Notes: generated by a model not told the origin, from the letters alone. DNA of 64,000 nucleotides from Rhizobium mongolense subsp. loessense (GCF_900099775.1 NZ_FMTM01000003.1:271097-335096), one strand, 5' to 3'. Counted from the first letter of the stretch, positions 25,707 to 34,400 are shown. Translations and numbers: made by a program.

Positions 25707-27092
25707 ATGACTATGATCCAATGCATTTCGCCGGTCGACGGATCGGTTTACGCAGAGCGCTCCGCGCTCTCGCTGGAGGCGGCCAAGGAAGCTGTCGCCC
25801 GCGCCCGCAAGGCGCAGAGGACCTGGGCGAAGCGGCCGCTGGAGGAGCGCGTGCAGCTTGTGCTCAAAGGCGTCGCGCGGCTCAACGAGATGTCCGATCT
25901 CGTCGTGCCGGAGCTCGCCTGGCAGATGGGCCGGCCGGTCAAGTATGGCGGCGAATATCGGGGCTTCAACGAGCGTTCCAACTATGTCGCGTCGATCGCT
26001 GCCGACGCGATGGCGCCGCTTGTTGTCGAAGAGAGCGACACGTTCGAGCGCCGTATCGAGCGTGAAGCACACGGCGTCGTGTTCGTGATCGCTCCGTGGA
26101 ACTACCCTTATATGACGGCGATCAATACCATCGCTCCGGCGCTGATGGCAGGCAATACCGTTATCCTGAAACATGCGTCGCAGACGCTGCTGGTGGGCGA
26201 GCGCCTGGTTCAAGCTTTTGTCGAGGCAGGAGTTCCTGAGGATGTCTTCCAGAACGTGTTCCTCGATCACGAAACGACCTCGGCGCTGATTGCGGCAGGA
26301 AGCTTCAATTTCATCAACTTCACGGGTTCGGTCGAAGGTGGGCGTTCCATGGAACGGGCTGCAGCCGGCACCTTTACGGGCCTCGGCCTCGAACTCGGCG
26401 GCAAGGATCCGGGCTACGTCATGGAAGACGCCGATCTCGATGCGGCCGTCGATACGCTGATGGATGGCGCGACCTACAATTCCGGCCAATGCTGCTGCGG
26501 CATCGAGCGCATCTATGTGCATGAGTCGCTTTATGACAGTTTCGTCGAGAAGTCGGTCGCCTGGGTTTCCAACTACAAACTCGGCAATCCGCTCGATCCG
26601 GAAACCTCGCTCGGTCCAATGGCGAACAAGCGTTTCGCCAAGGTCGTGCGCGAGCAGATCGCCGATGCCGTTTCGAAGGGTGCCAGGACGCTCATCGATC
26701 CGAAGCTCTTCCCGCAGGATGACGGCGGTGCCTATCTCGCGCCGCAGATTCTGGTCAATGTCGATCACTCGATGGCCTTCATGCGCGAAGAAACCTTCGG
26801 CCCGGCCGTCGGCATCATGAAGGTCAAGAACGACGCCGACGCGATCGCGCTGATGAACGACAGCCAGTACGGGCTGACGGCTTCGCTCTGGACGAAGGAC
26901 CCGGAGCGGGCAGGGCGGCTCGGCCGCGAAATCGAAACCGGGACCGTCTTCATGAACCGTGCCGATTACCTCGATCCGGCGCTTTGCTGGACCGGCGTCA
27001 AGGAAACCGGCCGCGGCGGCTCGCTGTCGATCATCGGCTTCCACAATCTGACGCGCCCGAAATCTTATCACCTCAAGAAAGTCACAGCATGA
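25707..27092 (+). CDS. aldehyde dehydrogenase family protein
   Basis: This is a 461-residue NAD(P)-dependent aldehyde dehydrogenase. The nucleotide-binding region has APWNYPYMTAINTIAPALMA, the cofactor loop FTGSVEGG, and the general-base glutamate in LGLELGGKDPGYVM near 230. The catalytic cysteine is one of three consecutive cysteines, C262-C264, in NSGQCCCGIERIYVHE. EETFGPAVGIMKV and the C-terminal RGGSLSIIGF are also present. Length is slightly below the usual 475-500 because the N-terminus is short. It overlaps the alcohol dehydrogenase gene by 4 nt, so the two act together. That fits stepwise alcohol to aldehyde to acid oxidation of a gamma-glutamylated amino alcohol, or of the free product. 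Confidence 0.93.
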   Translation: MTMIQCISPVDGSVYAERSALSLEAAKEAVARARKAQRTWAKRPLEERVQLVLKGVARLNEMSDLVVPELAWQMGRPVKYGGEYRGFNERSNYVASIAADAMAPLVVEESDTFERRIEREAHGVVFVIAPWNYPYMTAINTIAPALMAGNTVILKHASQTLLVGERLVQAFVEAGVPEDVFQNVFLDHETTSALIAAGSFNFINFTGSVEGGRSMERAAAGTFTGLGLELGGKDPGYVMEDADLDAAVDTLMDGATYNSGQCCCGIERIYVHESLYDSFVEKSVAWVSNYKLGNPLDPETSLGPMANKRFAKVVREQIADAVSKGARTLIDPKLFPQDDGGAYLAPQILVNVDHSMAFMREETFGPAVGIMKVKNDADAIALMNDSQYGLTASLWTKDPERAGRLGREIETGTVFMNRADYLDPALCWTGVKETGRGGSLSIIGFHNLTRPKSYHLKKVTA

Positions 27093-28243
27093 GCAGCAGC
27101 AATATCACAGCCAACTGGAGCTATCCGACAGCCGTCAAGCTCGGCCGCGGCCGCATCAAGGAGCTGGCGGACGCCTGCAAGAGCCTTGGCATGAAGAAGC
27201 CGCTGCTGATTACCGACCGCGGCCTGGCTTCCATGGCGATTACCAAGAATGCGCTCGACATCCTGGAAGATGCAGGCCTCGGCCGCGCGATCTTCGCAGA
27301 CGTCGATCCGAACCCGAACGAGAAGAACCTCGAGGCCGGCGTGAAGGCTTTCAAGGACGGCGGCCATGACGGCGTCGTCGCCTTCGGCGGTGGTTCGGGC
27401 CTCGATCTCGGCAAGTGCGTCGCCTTCATGGCCGGCCAGACGCGACCGGTCTGGGATTTCGAGGATATTGGGGACTGGTGGACGCGTGCGAGCGTCGAGA
27501 AAATTGCGCCGATCGTTGCGGTGCCGACGACGGCCGGCACTGGCTCGGAAGTCGGCCGCGCCAGCGTCATCACCAATTCCACAACGCATGTGAAGAAGAT
27601 CATCTTCCATCCAAAGTTCCTGCCGGGCGTCGTCATCGCCGATCCGGAGCTGACGGTCGGCATGCCGAAGATCATCACCGCCGGGACCGGCATGGATGCT
27701 TTTGCGCATTGCCTGGAAGCCTACTCCTCGCCCTTCTATCATCCGATGTCTGCCGGGATCGCGCTGGAAGGCATGCGCCTCGTCAAGGAATTCCTGCCGC
27801 GTGCCTATAAGGAGGGGACGGACCTCGAAGCCCGCGCCAACATGATGGCAGCTGCCGCCATGGGCGCTGTCGCCTTTCAGAAGGGCCTCGGTGCCATCCA
27901 TGCGCTGTCGCATCCGATCGGCGCCGTCTACAACACGCATCACGGCATGACCAATGCCGTCGTGATGCCGGCGGTGCTGCGCTTCAACCGCGCAGCGATC
28001 GAAGAAAAGATCGCACGCGCTGCGGCCTATCTCGGCATCTCCGGCGGCTTCGACGGTTTTTACGATTACGTGCTGAAGCTTCGCTTTGAACTCGGGATTC
28101 CGGAAAGCCTTTCGGCCATGGGAATCGCACCGGACCGGATCGATGCGCTCTCGGCGATGGCAATCGAAGACCCAAGCGCGGGCGGCAATCCCGTCCCGAT
28201 GACGCTCGAAAATACCAAGACGCTTTTTAAAGACTGCTTCTGA
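27089..28243 (+). CDS. iron-containing alcohol dehydrogenase
   Basis: This is a 384-residue group III alcohol dehydrogenase. The coenzyme loop GVVAFGGGSGLDLGK is near 91-105, VPTTAGTGSEVGR follows, and the metal ligands are visible in ADPELTVGMP, GTGMDAFAHCLEAY and GAIHALSHPIGAVYNTHHG. All four expected ligands (one Asp and three His) are therefore present. ATG 27089 overlaps the aldehyde dehydrogenase stop by 4 nt. A strong terminator follows and closes the cluster that began at 21.6 kb. The enzyme may oxidise an alcohol group or reduce an aldehyde; direction cannot be read from sequence. Confidence 0.93.
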   Translation: MSSSNITANWSYPTAVKLGRGRIKELADACKSLGMKKPLLITDRGLASMAITKNALDILEDAGLGRAIFADVDPNPNEKNLEAGVKAFKDGGHDGVVAFGGGSGLDLGKCVAFMAGQTRPVWDFEDIGDWWTRASVEKIAPIVAVPTTAGTGSEVGRASVITNSTTHVKKIIFHPKFLPGVVIADPELTVGMPKIITAGTGMDAFAHCLEAYSSPFYHPMSAGIALEGMRLVKEFLPRAYKEGTDLEARANMMAAAAMGAVAFQKGLGAIHALSHPIGAVYNTHHGMTNAVVMPAVLRFNRAAIEEKIARAAAYLGISGGFDGFYDYVLKLRFELGIPESLSAMGIAPDRIDALSAMAIEDPSAGGNPVPMTLENTKTLFKDCF

Positions 28244-28269
28244 TCACATAAGGCGGACCGTCAAAACTT

Positions 28270-28300
28270 GCCCGGAAAGCCCAGCTTTCCGGGCTTTTTT
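28270..28300 (+). terminator. intrinsic terminator after the alcohol dehydrogenase gene
   Basis: GCCCGGAAAGC pairs with GCTTTCCGGGC across a CCA loop (11-bp stem), followed by TTTTTT, starting 27 nt after the stop codon. Confidence 0.9.
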
Positions 28301-28473
28301 CATTGTCCGGCATCCCAACTTTTAGGGATGTGAAAAATGCGGGTTGCAATTTCGGCGCGTTTGTTTGGATTTTGTTAACCATCATCGGAAAGGATACGTT
28401 AACCGCACGATGAACCCGAAAGTGCGCAAGAGAGCGATATCCGGCTCGCGATATTTCCCTTCGAGGATCGAAC

Positions 28474-29187
28474 ATGCCAGTCATCACATTTGCAAACACC
28501 AAGGGCGGAGCAGGCAAGACCACGGCTGTCCTTCTGCTCGCGACGGAACTCGCCCGCAAAGGTTCCCGCATCACCATTCTCGATGCCGATCCTCAGCACT
28601 GGATTTCGCGCTGGCACGAGATTTCCGGCCATGTGGCGAATATACAGGTCATCGACTTCGTGACGTCCGCCTCGCTTCCGCAGCATATCAGCGAGAACAA
28701 GCATTCCACGGACTACTTTATCATCGATCTGCCGGGCGCACGCAATCCGCTGCTGGCCACCGCAATCGGTCTCTCCGACCATGTGCTGATCCCAATCCAG
28801 GGCTGTGCCATGGATGCGCGCGGCGGGGCGCAGGTGCTGGAACTCCTGCAGTATCTAGATGAGAAGGCGGGCATCAAGATCGGCCATTCGGTGGTGCTTA
28901 CCCGTGTCAATTCAATGGTGACCACCCGTGCACTGCAACTCGTCAAGGCGCTGCTCAACGAGCGGAACGTTCCGGTCCTCGATACGGCGATCATCGAACG
29001 TGCAGCATTCCGCGACATCTTCGATTGCGGCGGCACGCTGCACGATATGGACCCAATGCGGGTTTCTAATCTCGAGAAGGCTTGCGAGAATGCGCTCTGT
29101 TTTGCCGAGGAAATCATCCGCAAGGTGCCGGTCAAGCTTCCCGCTTCCGCCCGGACGACCGGACCGCTGATCCGTTCTGCGGCTTGA
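28474..29187 (+). CDS. orphan ParA/MinD-type ATPase (VirC1-like)
   Basis: This is a 237-residue P-loop ATPase. The deviant Walker A motif KGGAGKTT at residues 10-17 carries the signature lysine of the ParA/MinD class; Walker A' is ILDADPQHW near 39 and Walker B YFIIDLPGA near 83. No parB-like gene or partition site lies beside it, so it is not an ordinary partition operon. Short orphan members of this class in rhizobia resemble VirC1 and similar spatial-positioning ATPases. GAGG lies 9 nt before ATG 28474. The leader has two TTAACC blocks (28375 and 28398 regions) that look like CtrA half-sites, hinting at cell-cycle control. The cargo is unknown. Confidence 0.85.
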   Translation: MPVITFANTKGGAGKTTAVLLLATELARKGSRITILDADPQHWISRWHEISGHVANIQVIDFVTSASLPQHISENKHSTDYFIIDLPGARNPLLATAIGLSDHVLIPIQGCAMDARGGAQVLELLQYLDEKAGIKIGHSVVLTRVNSMVTTRALQLVKALLNERNVPVLDTAIIERAAFRDIFDCGGTLHDMDPMRVSNLEKACENALCFAEEIIRKVPVKLPASARTTGPLIRSAA

Positions 29188-29209
29188 ATATTGGGATGAT
29201 TTGAACCAG

Positions 29210-29236
29210 CCGCCGGAGCGATCCGGCGGTTTTCTT
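29210..29236 (+). terminator. intrinsic terminator after the ParA-like gene
   Basis: CCGCCGGA pairs with TCCGGCGG across GCGA (8-bp stem), followed by TTTTCTTGTTT, 23 nt after the stop codon. Confidence 0.8.
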
Positions 29237-29269
29237 GTTTGGGCTCGGCTCAAACTTGTGTCGTGGCGG

Positions 29270-29398
29270 ACACGCTCACCCTAACAATCTCCCCGTGAAC
29301 GGGGAGATGGACTGATTACGAAATGGCTAAGCGAAGCGGAGAAGGCGCGGCATAGCTCTCGTCAGATAGAGAAAAGGTGCCGGGAGGCGGATGAGGAC
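29270..29398. repeat. intergenic repeat of the GGCGGATGAGG type, copy D
   Basis: Between convergent genes, CTCACCCTAAC is followed by a perfect hairpin ATCTCCCCG-TGAA-CGGGGAGAT (29287-29308), and the block ends GAAAAGGTGCCGGGAGGCGGATGAGG. The ending matches the repeat at 25549-25665. Layout and motifs resemble an abundant rhizobial intergenic element. Confidence 0.55.
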
Positions 29399-29426
29399 AG
29401 CGGCTTGCCCTGCCGCTGACGCCAAT

Positions 29427-30806
29427 TCAATCGACGAACTCGACCGTCACGCCGGGCTTCACCATCTTGGCAAGTTCCGTGGCATCCCAATTCGTCAGAC
29501 GAATGCAGCCGTGGCTCTGGGTGCGGCCGATCTTCGATGGTTCCGGCGTGCCGTGAATGCCGTAGGTCGGCCTCGAAAGGGCGATCCAGACCGTGCCGAC
29601 TGGACCATTCGGGCCGGGCGGGATATTCAGGATGCGGTCGTTTGCGCCCTGCTGGAAGTTGATCTTCGGGTTGTAGGTATAGCCAGGGTTCAGAGCGACG
29701 CGCTCCACGTTGACGAGGCCGGAGGGCGAAGGGGTATCGCTGGAGCCGATTGAGGCGGGATAGGCGGCGACGAGGTTACCCGCAGCGTCATAGGCGAAGA
29801 CCTGCTTCTTGGCCTTGTCCGCGAGAATCTTTGCGACGGTGCCGGTCTTGGCTTGCCCGGCATTGACGACCTTGATGATCGTGCCGGGCACTGTGAAGTC
29901 TGCGCCCGGGTTCATTTCCTTGAGGAAGGCTTCGTCCATGTGGAAGCGCTCGGCAAGCATTTCGGTCGTCGAGGTATAGGCCATCGAAGGCAGAAGCGCC
30001 TTTTGCGAATAGTCTTCCGGAATCGCGGCCACATAGGGCCCGGCGGCATCTGCTGGCGTGATCGTATAGCTGGTGATGGGTAATCCGCCCGACAGGCGAA
30101 GCTGCTCGAGGATCGCTTCTGTATTGTTGGGGTCGAGCTTTTCGCCGGTCATCTGCTCATAGGCATAGATCGCCTTGGTGACGTTGGACCCCATATGGCC
30201 ATCGATGACGCCCGGAGAAACGCCCGCGCGGTCGAGGAAGACCTGGATAGCGACGATCTCAGGCTTCGATTTTCCCTTGAGCGTGATGACCGGTTCTGAG
30301 GGCGGCGACGGTTGCATGTCGCCAGGGAACGGCTGATCCGGCTCGATCGACGCATAGTTCTCGTTTTGCGGGTAGCTTTCTCCGTTGGCATCCGGATAGG
30401 GCTGGTCGTAAAGTGGATCGCGCTGGATTTCCGCATCGCGCGGGATCGAGCCGGTCACGGCGCCGCGCTCCACATAACGCGTGCTTCCGTAGCTGTTGTC
30501 CAGGTAGTAGGGGTCATTGTTCTGGGCTTCGCGGGCAGGCGGGCGCGGATAATAGCCGCTGCTGCGCATTTCCGTCGCGACGACGTTGCCGTAACCATCG
30601 AGCAGGACGCGGTTACCGTTGCGATCGCGCGAATAATAGACGTCGGCGCCCGGTGGAATGTAATCGATGATCGCACCGTCGGGAGTCACCATCACGACAT
30701 CGCGCTGGCGGCGGCCGTACTGCTGCGCGTCGGCAACCGGTGCGGCAGCGGCAAGGGCCAGCACGACTGCGGCGAGGGAGACCCCCGATTTCAAAAAGCG
30801 ATTCAC
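29427..30806 (-). CDS. L,D-transpeptidase (YkuD) with peptidoglycan-binding domain
   Basis: This is a 459-residue secreted enzyme that forms 3-3 cross-links in peptidoglycan or anchors proteins to it. A signal peptide covers about 1-27 (VADAQ). A Tyr/Pro-rich region follows, then a PG_binding_1 domain near 165-225 (VFLDRAGVSPGVIDGHMGSN). A LysM-like stretch near 270-305 contains NPGADFTVPGTIIKV. The C-terminal YkuD catalytic domain has HGTPEP and SHGCIR, with catalytic Cys at about 434. The gene has its own promoter region upstream (30807-31050). It adds to the many cell-wall enzymes in this window. Confidence 0.93.
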   Translation of the reverse strand: MNRFLKSGVSLAAVVLALAAAAPVADAQQYGRRQRDVVMVTPDGAIIDYIPPGADVYYSRDRNGNRVLLDGYGNVVATEMRSSGYYPRPPAREAQNNDPYYLDNSYGSTRYVERGAVTGSIPRDAEIQRDPLYDQPYPDANGESYPQNENYASIEPDQPFPGDMQPSPPSEPVITLKGKSKPEIVAIQVFLDRAGVSPGVIDGHMGSNVTKAIYAYEQMTGEKLDPNNTEAILEQLRLSGGLPITSYTITPADAAGPYVAAIPEDYSQKALLPSMAYTSTTEMLAERFHMDEAFLKEMNPGADFTVPGTIIKVVNAGQAKTGTVAKILADKAKKQVFAYDAAGNLVAAYPASIGSSDTPSPSGLVNVERVALNPGYTYNPKINFQQGANDRILNIPPGPNGPVGTVWIALSRPTYGIHGTPEPSKIGRTQSHGCIRLTNWDATELAKMVKPGVTVEFVD

Positions 30807-30921
30807 GTTTTACACCTCGAACAGTGATTTGGCCGACACACACCTGCGAATTTTGACGCTAGTGTGGAATTTATGAATTCGTACTAAACAAAAGATGAAA
30901 ATCGCCGTGCTTTCTGCTTAG

Positions 30922-30934
30922 CCAAAACGTTTGG
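30922..30934. promoter_or_regulatory. small inverted repeat upstream of the epimerase-like gene
   Basis: CCAAA-ACG-TTTGG lies in the 243-nt gap between divergent genes, and a perfect hairpin CCGGTTG-TGCG-CAACCGG lies at 30963-30980. The first resembles a LacI-type half-palindrome around ACGT. No LacI gene is nearby, so it is only a candidate. Confidence 0.25.
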
Positions 30935-31050
30935 TTTGGCAAGCGGGTTCCATGGCGCATCGCCGGTTGTGCGCAACCGGTTTGCCGCGATTGACGAAAG
31001 TGCGGCCGGATCCTAACCCTACGGCAGCTTGAAGATCGGGAGGAATTGCA

Positions 31051-31890
31051 ATGATCGAGTTTGCCGCCGCCAAGGGGCCGCGCCTGATGCTGGACGAAAC
31101 ATCGGTGATGGATATCGGCGGATGCATCGTCGACGGCGTCGATATCGCGCCGAAGCGCGCCATCCCGGACGATGGCGATCCGCGTATCGACCACTCGCTC
31201 GAAGGCTTTCTCTTCACCTGCGGTCCGGATCACATCCGCCATCGCGAGCCGATCCCGGGGCGGACGGATGGCAAGGTCTACCCGCTGCACGGTTCGGCCT
31301 CCGGTCATCCGGCGAAGGTTCTCTGGACCAAATTCGAAAACGGCAATGCCGAGTGCTGCGCCGACATCGATATCGTCACCGTCGAAGGATTGCCGCAGCG
31401 GATCGAACGGCTTTGGCGCATCGACGGCGCGACGGGGGAGGTCTCGCTGGACGACAGGGTGGTCAACACCAGCGACCAGGCAGCGCCGACCTTCCTCATG
31501 TACCACATGAATACCGGCGGCAAATGGCTCGATGCCGGTACGCGGCTGGAAGGGACGATGCTCGAAGGTGGCGGTTTTCCGTGGACCTTCGGCGAAGAGC
31601 TTGGCGGCCTCTTTTGCGTCGAAGCTCCGGCCATGACGGATGGCTTTGCCGAAGTCCGTCTCGGTCCGATGAAAGCCGCGGGCGGCAAGACGCTGTGCGT
31701 GCGTTTCCGCGCGGATACGCTGCCGCACCTGCAGGTCTGGCGGAACCAGAAGGGGCCGGCGGACGTTTTCGGCATCGAACCGGTTTCGCATCGCTGGGTC
31801 TCGCGAAGCGAGCTTCATGCAGGCGACGAGTTCGACATGCTGCAGCCGGGCGAGAGCCGCAGCTATGCGCTTCGCTTCGCCTTCCTCTGA
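31051..31890 (+). CDS. aldose 1-epimerase-like protein (DUF4432 type)
   Basis: This is a 279-residue beta-sandwich protein resembling the DUF4432/aldose-epimerase group. Clues are YPLHGSASGHPAKVLW with the conserved His, VNTSDQAAPTFLMYHMNTGG with the second His, and DTLPHLQVWRNQKGPADVFGIEPVSHR with the late acidic and His residues of the galactose-mutarotase fold. No signal peptide is seen. GGGAGG lies 8 nt before ATG 31051. It is followed at about 70 nt by a small phosphatase and then RidA on the same strand. The role is probably sugar-anomer chemistry; the substrate is unknown. Confidence 0.75.
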   Translation: MIEFAAAKGPRLMLDETSVMDIGGCIVDGVDIAPKRAIPDDGDPRIDHSLEGFLFTCGPDHIRHREPIPGRTDGKVYPLHGSASGHPAKVLWTKFENGNAECCADIDIVTVEGLPQRIERLWRIDGATGEVSLDDRVVNTSDQAAPTFLMYHMNTGGKWLDAGTRLEGTMLEGGGFPWTFGEELGGLFCVEAPAMTDGFAEVRLGPMKAAGGKTLCVRFRADTLPHLQVWRNQKGPADVFGIEPVSHRWVSRSELHAGDEFDMLQPGESRSYALRFAFL

Positions 31891-31961
31891 GCGAACTGTT
31901 GTTGACGCTTCCGGTCCCGCATCGTAGAGCTTCTGCCATTGATTTTCAGGAGGAACGCGCG

Positions 31962-32300
31962 ATGGACATCCGCCAGATCGACGACGAATATTCGGTATCC
32001 GGTCAGATCACGCTGGAAGATCTCGATCAGATCAAGGCGATGGGCTTCAAGTCGATCGTCTGCCATCGCCCGGACCAGGAAAGCCCGGACCAGACGCCGT
32101 TTTCCCTGATCGAAGCTCGCGCCAAGGAACTCGGCATCGACATCGCGCATGTCCCCGTCGGCCCGATGGGCGTGACGGAGGAAGCCGTGCAAGGCATGGT
32201 CGACGCACTCGACGAATTTCCGCGCCCGATGCTCGGCTATTGCCGTTCCGGCGCACGCTCTACCGCGATCTATCAGAAGACCCATCATATTCGCGGCTGA
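31962..32300 (+). CDS. Blh/TIGR01244-type phosphatase or sulfurtransferase-like protein
   Basis: This is a 112-residue protein of the TIGR01244/DUF442 group, the beta-lactamase-hydrolase-like domain related to dual-specificity phosphatases. It opens with the family pattern IDDEYSVSGQITLEDLDQIK, continues FKSIVCHRPDQESPDQ, and has the catalytic P-loop CRSGARS (C-X5-R) near residue 97 in MLGYCRSGARSTAIY. ATG 31962 sits 7 nt after AGGAGG. In rhizobia the domain occurs alone or fused to a persulfide-dioxygenase-like hydrolase; here it stands alone. A terminator follows. Confidence 0.88.
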   Translation: MDIRQIDDEYSVSGQITLEDLDQIKAMGFKSIVCHRPDQESPDQTPFSLIEARAKELGIDIAHVPVGPMGVTEEAVQGMVDALDEFPRPMLGYCRSGARSTAIYQKTHHIRG

Positions 32301-32306
32301 TCTTTT

Positions 32307-32334
32307 GGCGCGGCTTTCGGCCGCGCCCTTTATT
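32307..32334 (+). terminator. intrinsic terminator after the Blh-type gene
   Basis: GGCGCGGC pairs with GCCGCGCC across TTTCG (8-bp stem), followed by CTTTATTT. It begins 6 nt after the stop and ends about 20 nt before the RidA start, so RidA probably has separate or reduced transcription. Confidence 0.75.
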
Positions 32335-32356
32335 TCATAAAACTCAGGAGAACATC

Positions 32357-32701
32357 ATGAGCATCAAGCGTATCGACGTCGGCGCCCGCATGAGCGGCGC
32401 GGTCATCCACGGCAACACCGTCTATCTCGCAGGCCAGGTCGGCGAAGGCGAGAGCGTGACCGATCAGTGCAAGTCGGCGCTCGCCGAAGTCGATCGTCTG
32501 CTTGCCGCTGCAGGTTCCAGCAAGTCGAAGATTCTGCAGACGCTGATCTATCTCTCCGACATTTCCTACTTTGCGGAAATGAATGCTGCCTGGGAAGCCT
32601 GGGTCGACCCCAAGAACACTCCAGCACGCGCCACCAGCGAGGCCAAGCTCGCCGCACCGAAATACAAGGTCGAATTCATCGTCATCGCCGCAATCGACTG
32701 A
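32357..32701 (+). CDS. RidA-family protein (enamine/imine deaminase type)
   Basis: This is a 114-residue RidA/YjgF/UK114-fold protein. Typical parts are the opening RIDVGARMSGAVIHGNTVYL, GQVGEGESVTDQCKSALAEV, SSKSKILQTLIYLSDISYFA and the end TSEAKLAAPKYKVEFIVIAA. The family hydrolyses reactive enamines or imines made by PLP enzymes. In the usual C-terminal PxR(A/S) motif, this protein reads TPARATSEAKL, keeping the arginine that binds the substrate carboxylate. AGGAG lies 7 nt before ATG 32357. It belongs to a divergent RidA subgroup, so activity is likely but not certain. Confidence 0.9.
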   Translation: MSIKRIDVGARMSGAVIHGNTVYLAGQVGEGESVTDQCKSALAEVDRLLAAAGSSKSKILQTLIYLSDISYFAEMNAAWEAWVDPKNTPARATSEAKLAAPKYKVEFIVIAAID

Positions 32702-32724
32702 AATCGGCGCCATTTGCCAGTTTC

Positions 32725-32755
32725 AAAGCCGGTGGGTTCGCTCACCGGCTTTTTG
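32725..32755. terminator. bidirectional terminator between RidA and the ThDP-enzyme gene
   Basis: AAAGCCGGTG pairs with CACCGGCTTT across an 8-nt loop, with T-runs on the plus side (TTTTTG). It overlaps the last codons of the minus-strand gene ending at 32742 and can serve both convergent genes. Confidence 0.75.
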
Positions 32756-34400
32756 TTTGCGCGATTTCGGTAAGCGTGCGCGTCGGCGTGATCGCCTCGG
32801 GATCGAGCTTCACCTCGATGATCGAAGGCTTGCCGCTGGCGCGCGCTCGCTCAAAAGCAGACGCGAAGTCCTCGGTTTTCTCCACCGTTTCACCATGGCC
32901 GCCATAGGCACGGGCAAGAGCGGCGAAATCCGGATTGGTGAGATCCGTACCGCTGACACGGCCGGGATAGTCGCGTTCCTGATGCATGCGGATCGTGCCG
33001 TAGATGCCGTTGTTGATGACGAGGGCGATGATTGGGAGGTCGTAGCGGACGGCGGTGGCGAATTCCTGCCCGTGCATCAGGAAGCAGCCGTCGCCGGCAA
33101 AGCAAATGACTTCACGCTCCGGAAAAAGCCGCTTGGCGGCCACGGCAGCCGGCAGGCCGTAACCCATCGAGCCGGAAGTGGGGGCCGCCTGCGTATTGAA
33201 CTTCCGAAAGCGATGGAAGCGGTGCAGCCACGTGGCATAGTTGCCGGCACCATTGGTGAAGATCGTGTCGGCCTTCGTGTTGCCCTCGATCCATTCCATG
33301 ATCGGTCCCATGTGAACGGCGCCGGGGCCTGTTTGCGGCGGCTTCGACCAGGCAAGATAGGCTTGGTGCATATGCTCCGTCCGTTTCGCCCAGCGCGGTT
33401 CGGCCGGGGCTTCGAGATCGGTAAGGGCGGCGACGAAGTCCTGCGGCGATGCGCAGATCGCAAGCTCCGGACGGTAGATGCGGCCAAGTTCGGACGGGTC
33501 GGGATAGATGTGGACGAGCGATTGCGCCGGGTAGGGGACGTCGACGAGTGTATAACCTGACGACGGCATTTCCGACATCCGGGCGCCGAGCAGGATGAGC
33601 AAATCGCTCTCCTTGATCTCCTTTGCCAGCACCGGATTGATGCCGATGCCGACATCACCGGCATAGCCCGGATTAAGGTGATCGAAGAGCATCTGGCGGC
33701 GGAAGGAGCAGCCGACCGGCAGCTTGAACCGTTCGGCAAAGACGCGGAAATCGGCAACCGCATCTGCATCCCAGCGTGTGCCGCCGAGAATGACCATCGG
33801 CCGTTCGGCCTTCAGGAGCCGCATGTAGAAATCGTCGACCTGTCGGCGCCCGGGATGAGCGGGAACGCGGGCATAAGGCTTGGCACGCGGCGCTTCGACT
33901 TCGTCGCGCAACATGTCCTCGGGCAGTGACAGCACGACAGGCCCGGGCCTGCCGGAAGTGGCAACGGCAAAGGCGCGGGTCACGAATTCGGGAATGCGCG
34001 CCGCATCGTCGATTTCGCCGACCCATTTGGCATATTCGGTCAGCGCGCGGCGGAACTCGACCTCCTGGAAGGCTTCGCGCTCGCGGGCATCGCGCTGGAC
34101 CTGGCCGATGAAGAGGATCATCGGGATCGAATCCTGCCTGGCGATATGCAGGCCCGCCGTGGCGTTGGTGGCTCCAGGCCCGCGGGTGACCATACAGATG
34201 CCGGGTTCGCCGGTGAGACGGCCCCAGCAATCGGCCATCATCGCGGCACCGCCTTCCTGACGGCAGACGATCACTTCGATATCGGTGTCATAAAGCGCGT
34301 CCAGCACGGCGAGGAAGCTTTCGCCGGGCACGCAGGAAAGTCGCTTGACCCCGTTTGCCTTCAGCGCTTCGACAATCAGCTCGCCGCCGGTCTTCTTCAT
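32742..34400 (-). CDS. ThDP-dependent enzyme, acetolactate synthase-like
   Basis: This is a 552-residue thiamine-diphosphate enzyme with three domains. The PYR domain has the activating glutamate in VIVCRQEGGAAMMAD near residue 50 and GPGATNATAGLHIAR. A central domain contains ILLGARMSEMPSSG. The PP domain has SMGYGLPAAVAAKR and the ThDP/Mg motif GDGCFLMHGQEF running to INNGIYGT. It overlaps the CaiB-type CoA-transferase gene by 4 nt. ALS proper usually has a small subunit gene beside it, absent here. Partnering with a CoA transferase recalls oxalyl-CoA decarboxylase or 2-hydroxyacyl-CoA lyase systems, but the sequence is not clearly of either type. Confidence 0.85.
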   Translation of the reverse strand: MKKTGGELIVEALKANGVKRLSCVPGESFLAVLDALYDTDIEVIVCRQEGGAAMMADCWGRLTGEPGICMVTRGPGATNATAGLHIARQDSIPMILFIGQVQRDAREREAFQEVEFRRALTEYAKWVGEIDDAARIPEFVTRAFAVATSGRPGPVVLSLPEDMLRDEVEAPRAKPYARVPAHPGRRQVDDFYMRLLKAERPMVILGGTRWDADAVADFRVFAERFKLPVGCSFRRQMLFDHLNPGYAGDVGIGINPVLAKEIKESDLLILLGARMSEMPSSGYTLVDVPYPAQSLVHIYPDPSELGRIYRPELAICASPQDFVAALTDLEAPAEPRWAKRTEHMHQAYLAWSKPPQTGPGAVHMGPIMEWIEGNTKADTIFTNGAGNYATWLHRFHRFRKFNTQAAPTSGSMGYGLPAAVAAKRLFPEREVICFAGDGCFLMHGQEFATAVRYDLPIIALVINNGIYGTIRMHQERDYPGRVSGTDLTNPDFAALARAYGGHGETVEKTEDFASAFERARASGKPSIIEVKLDPEAITPTRTLTEIAQTKSR

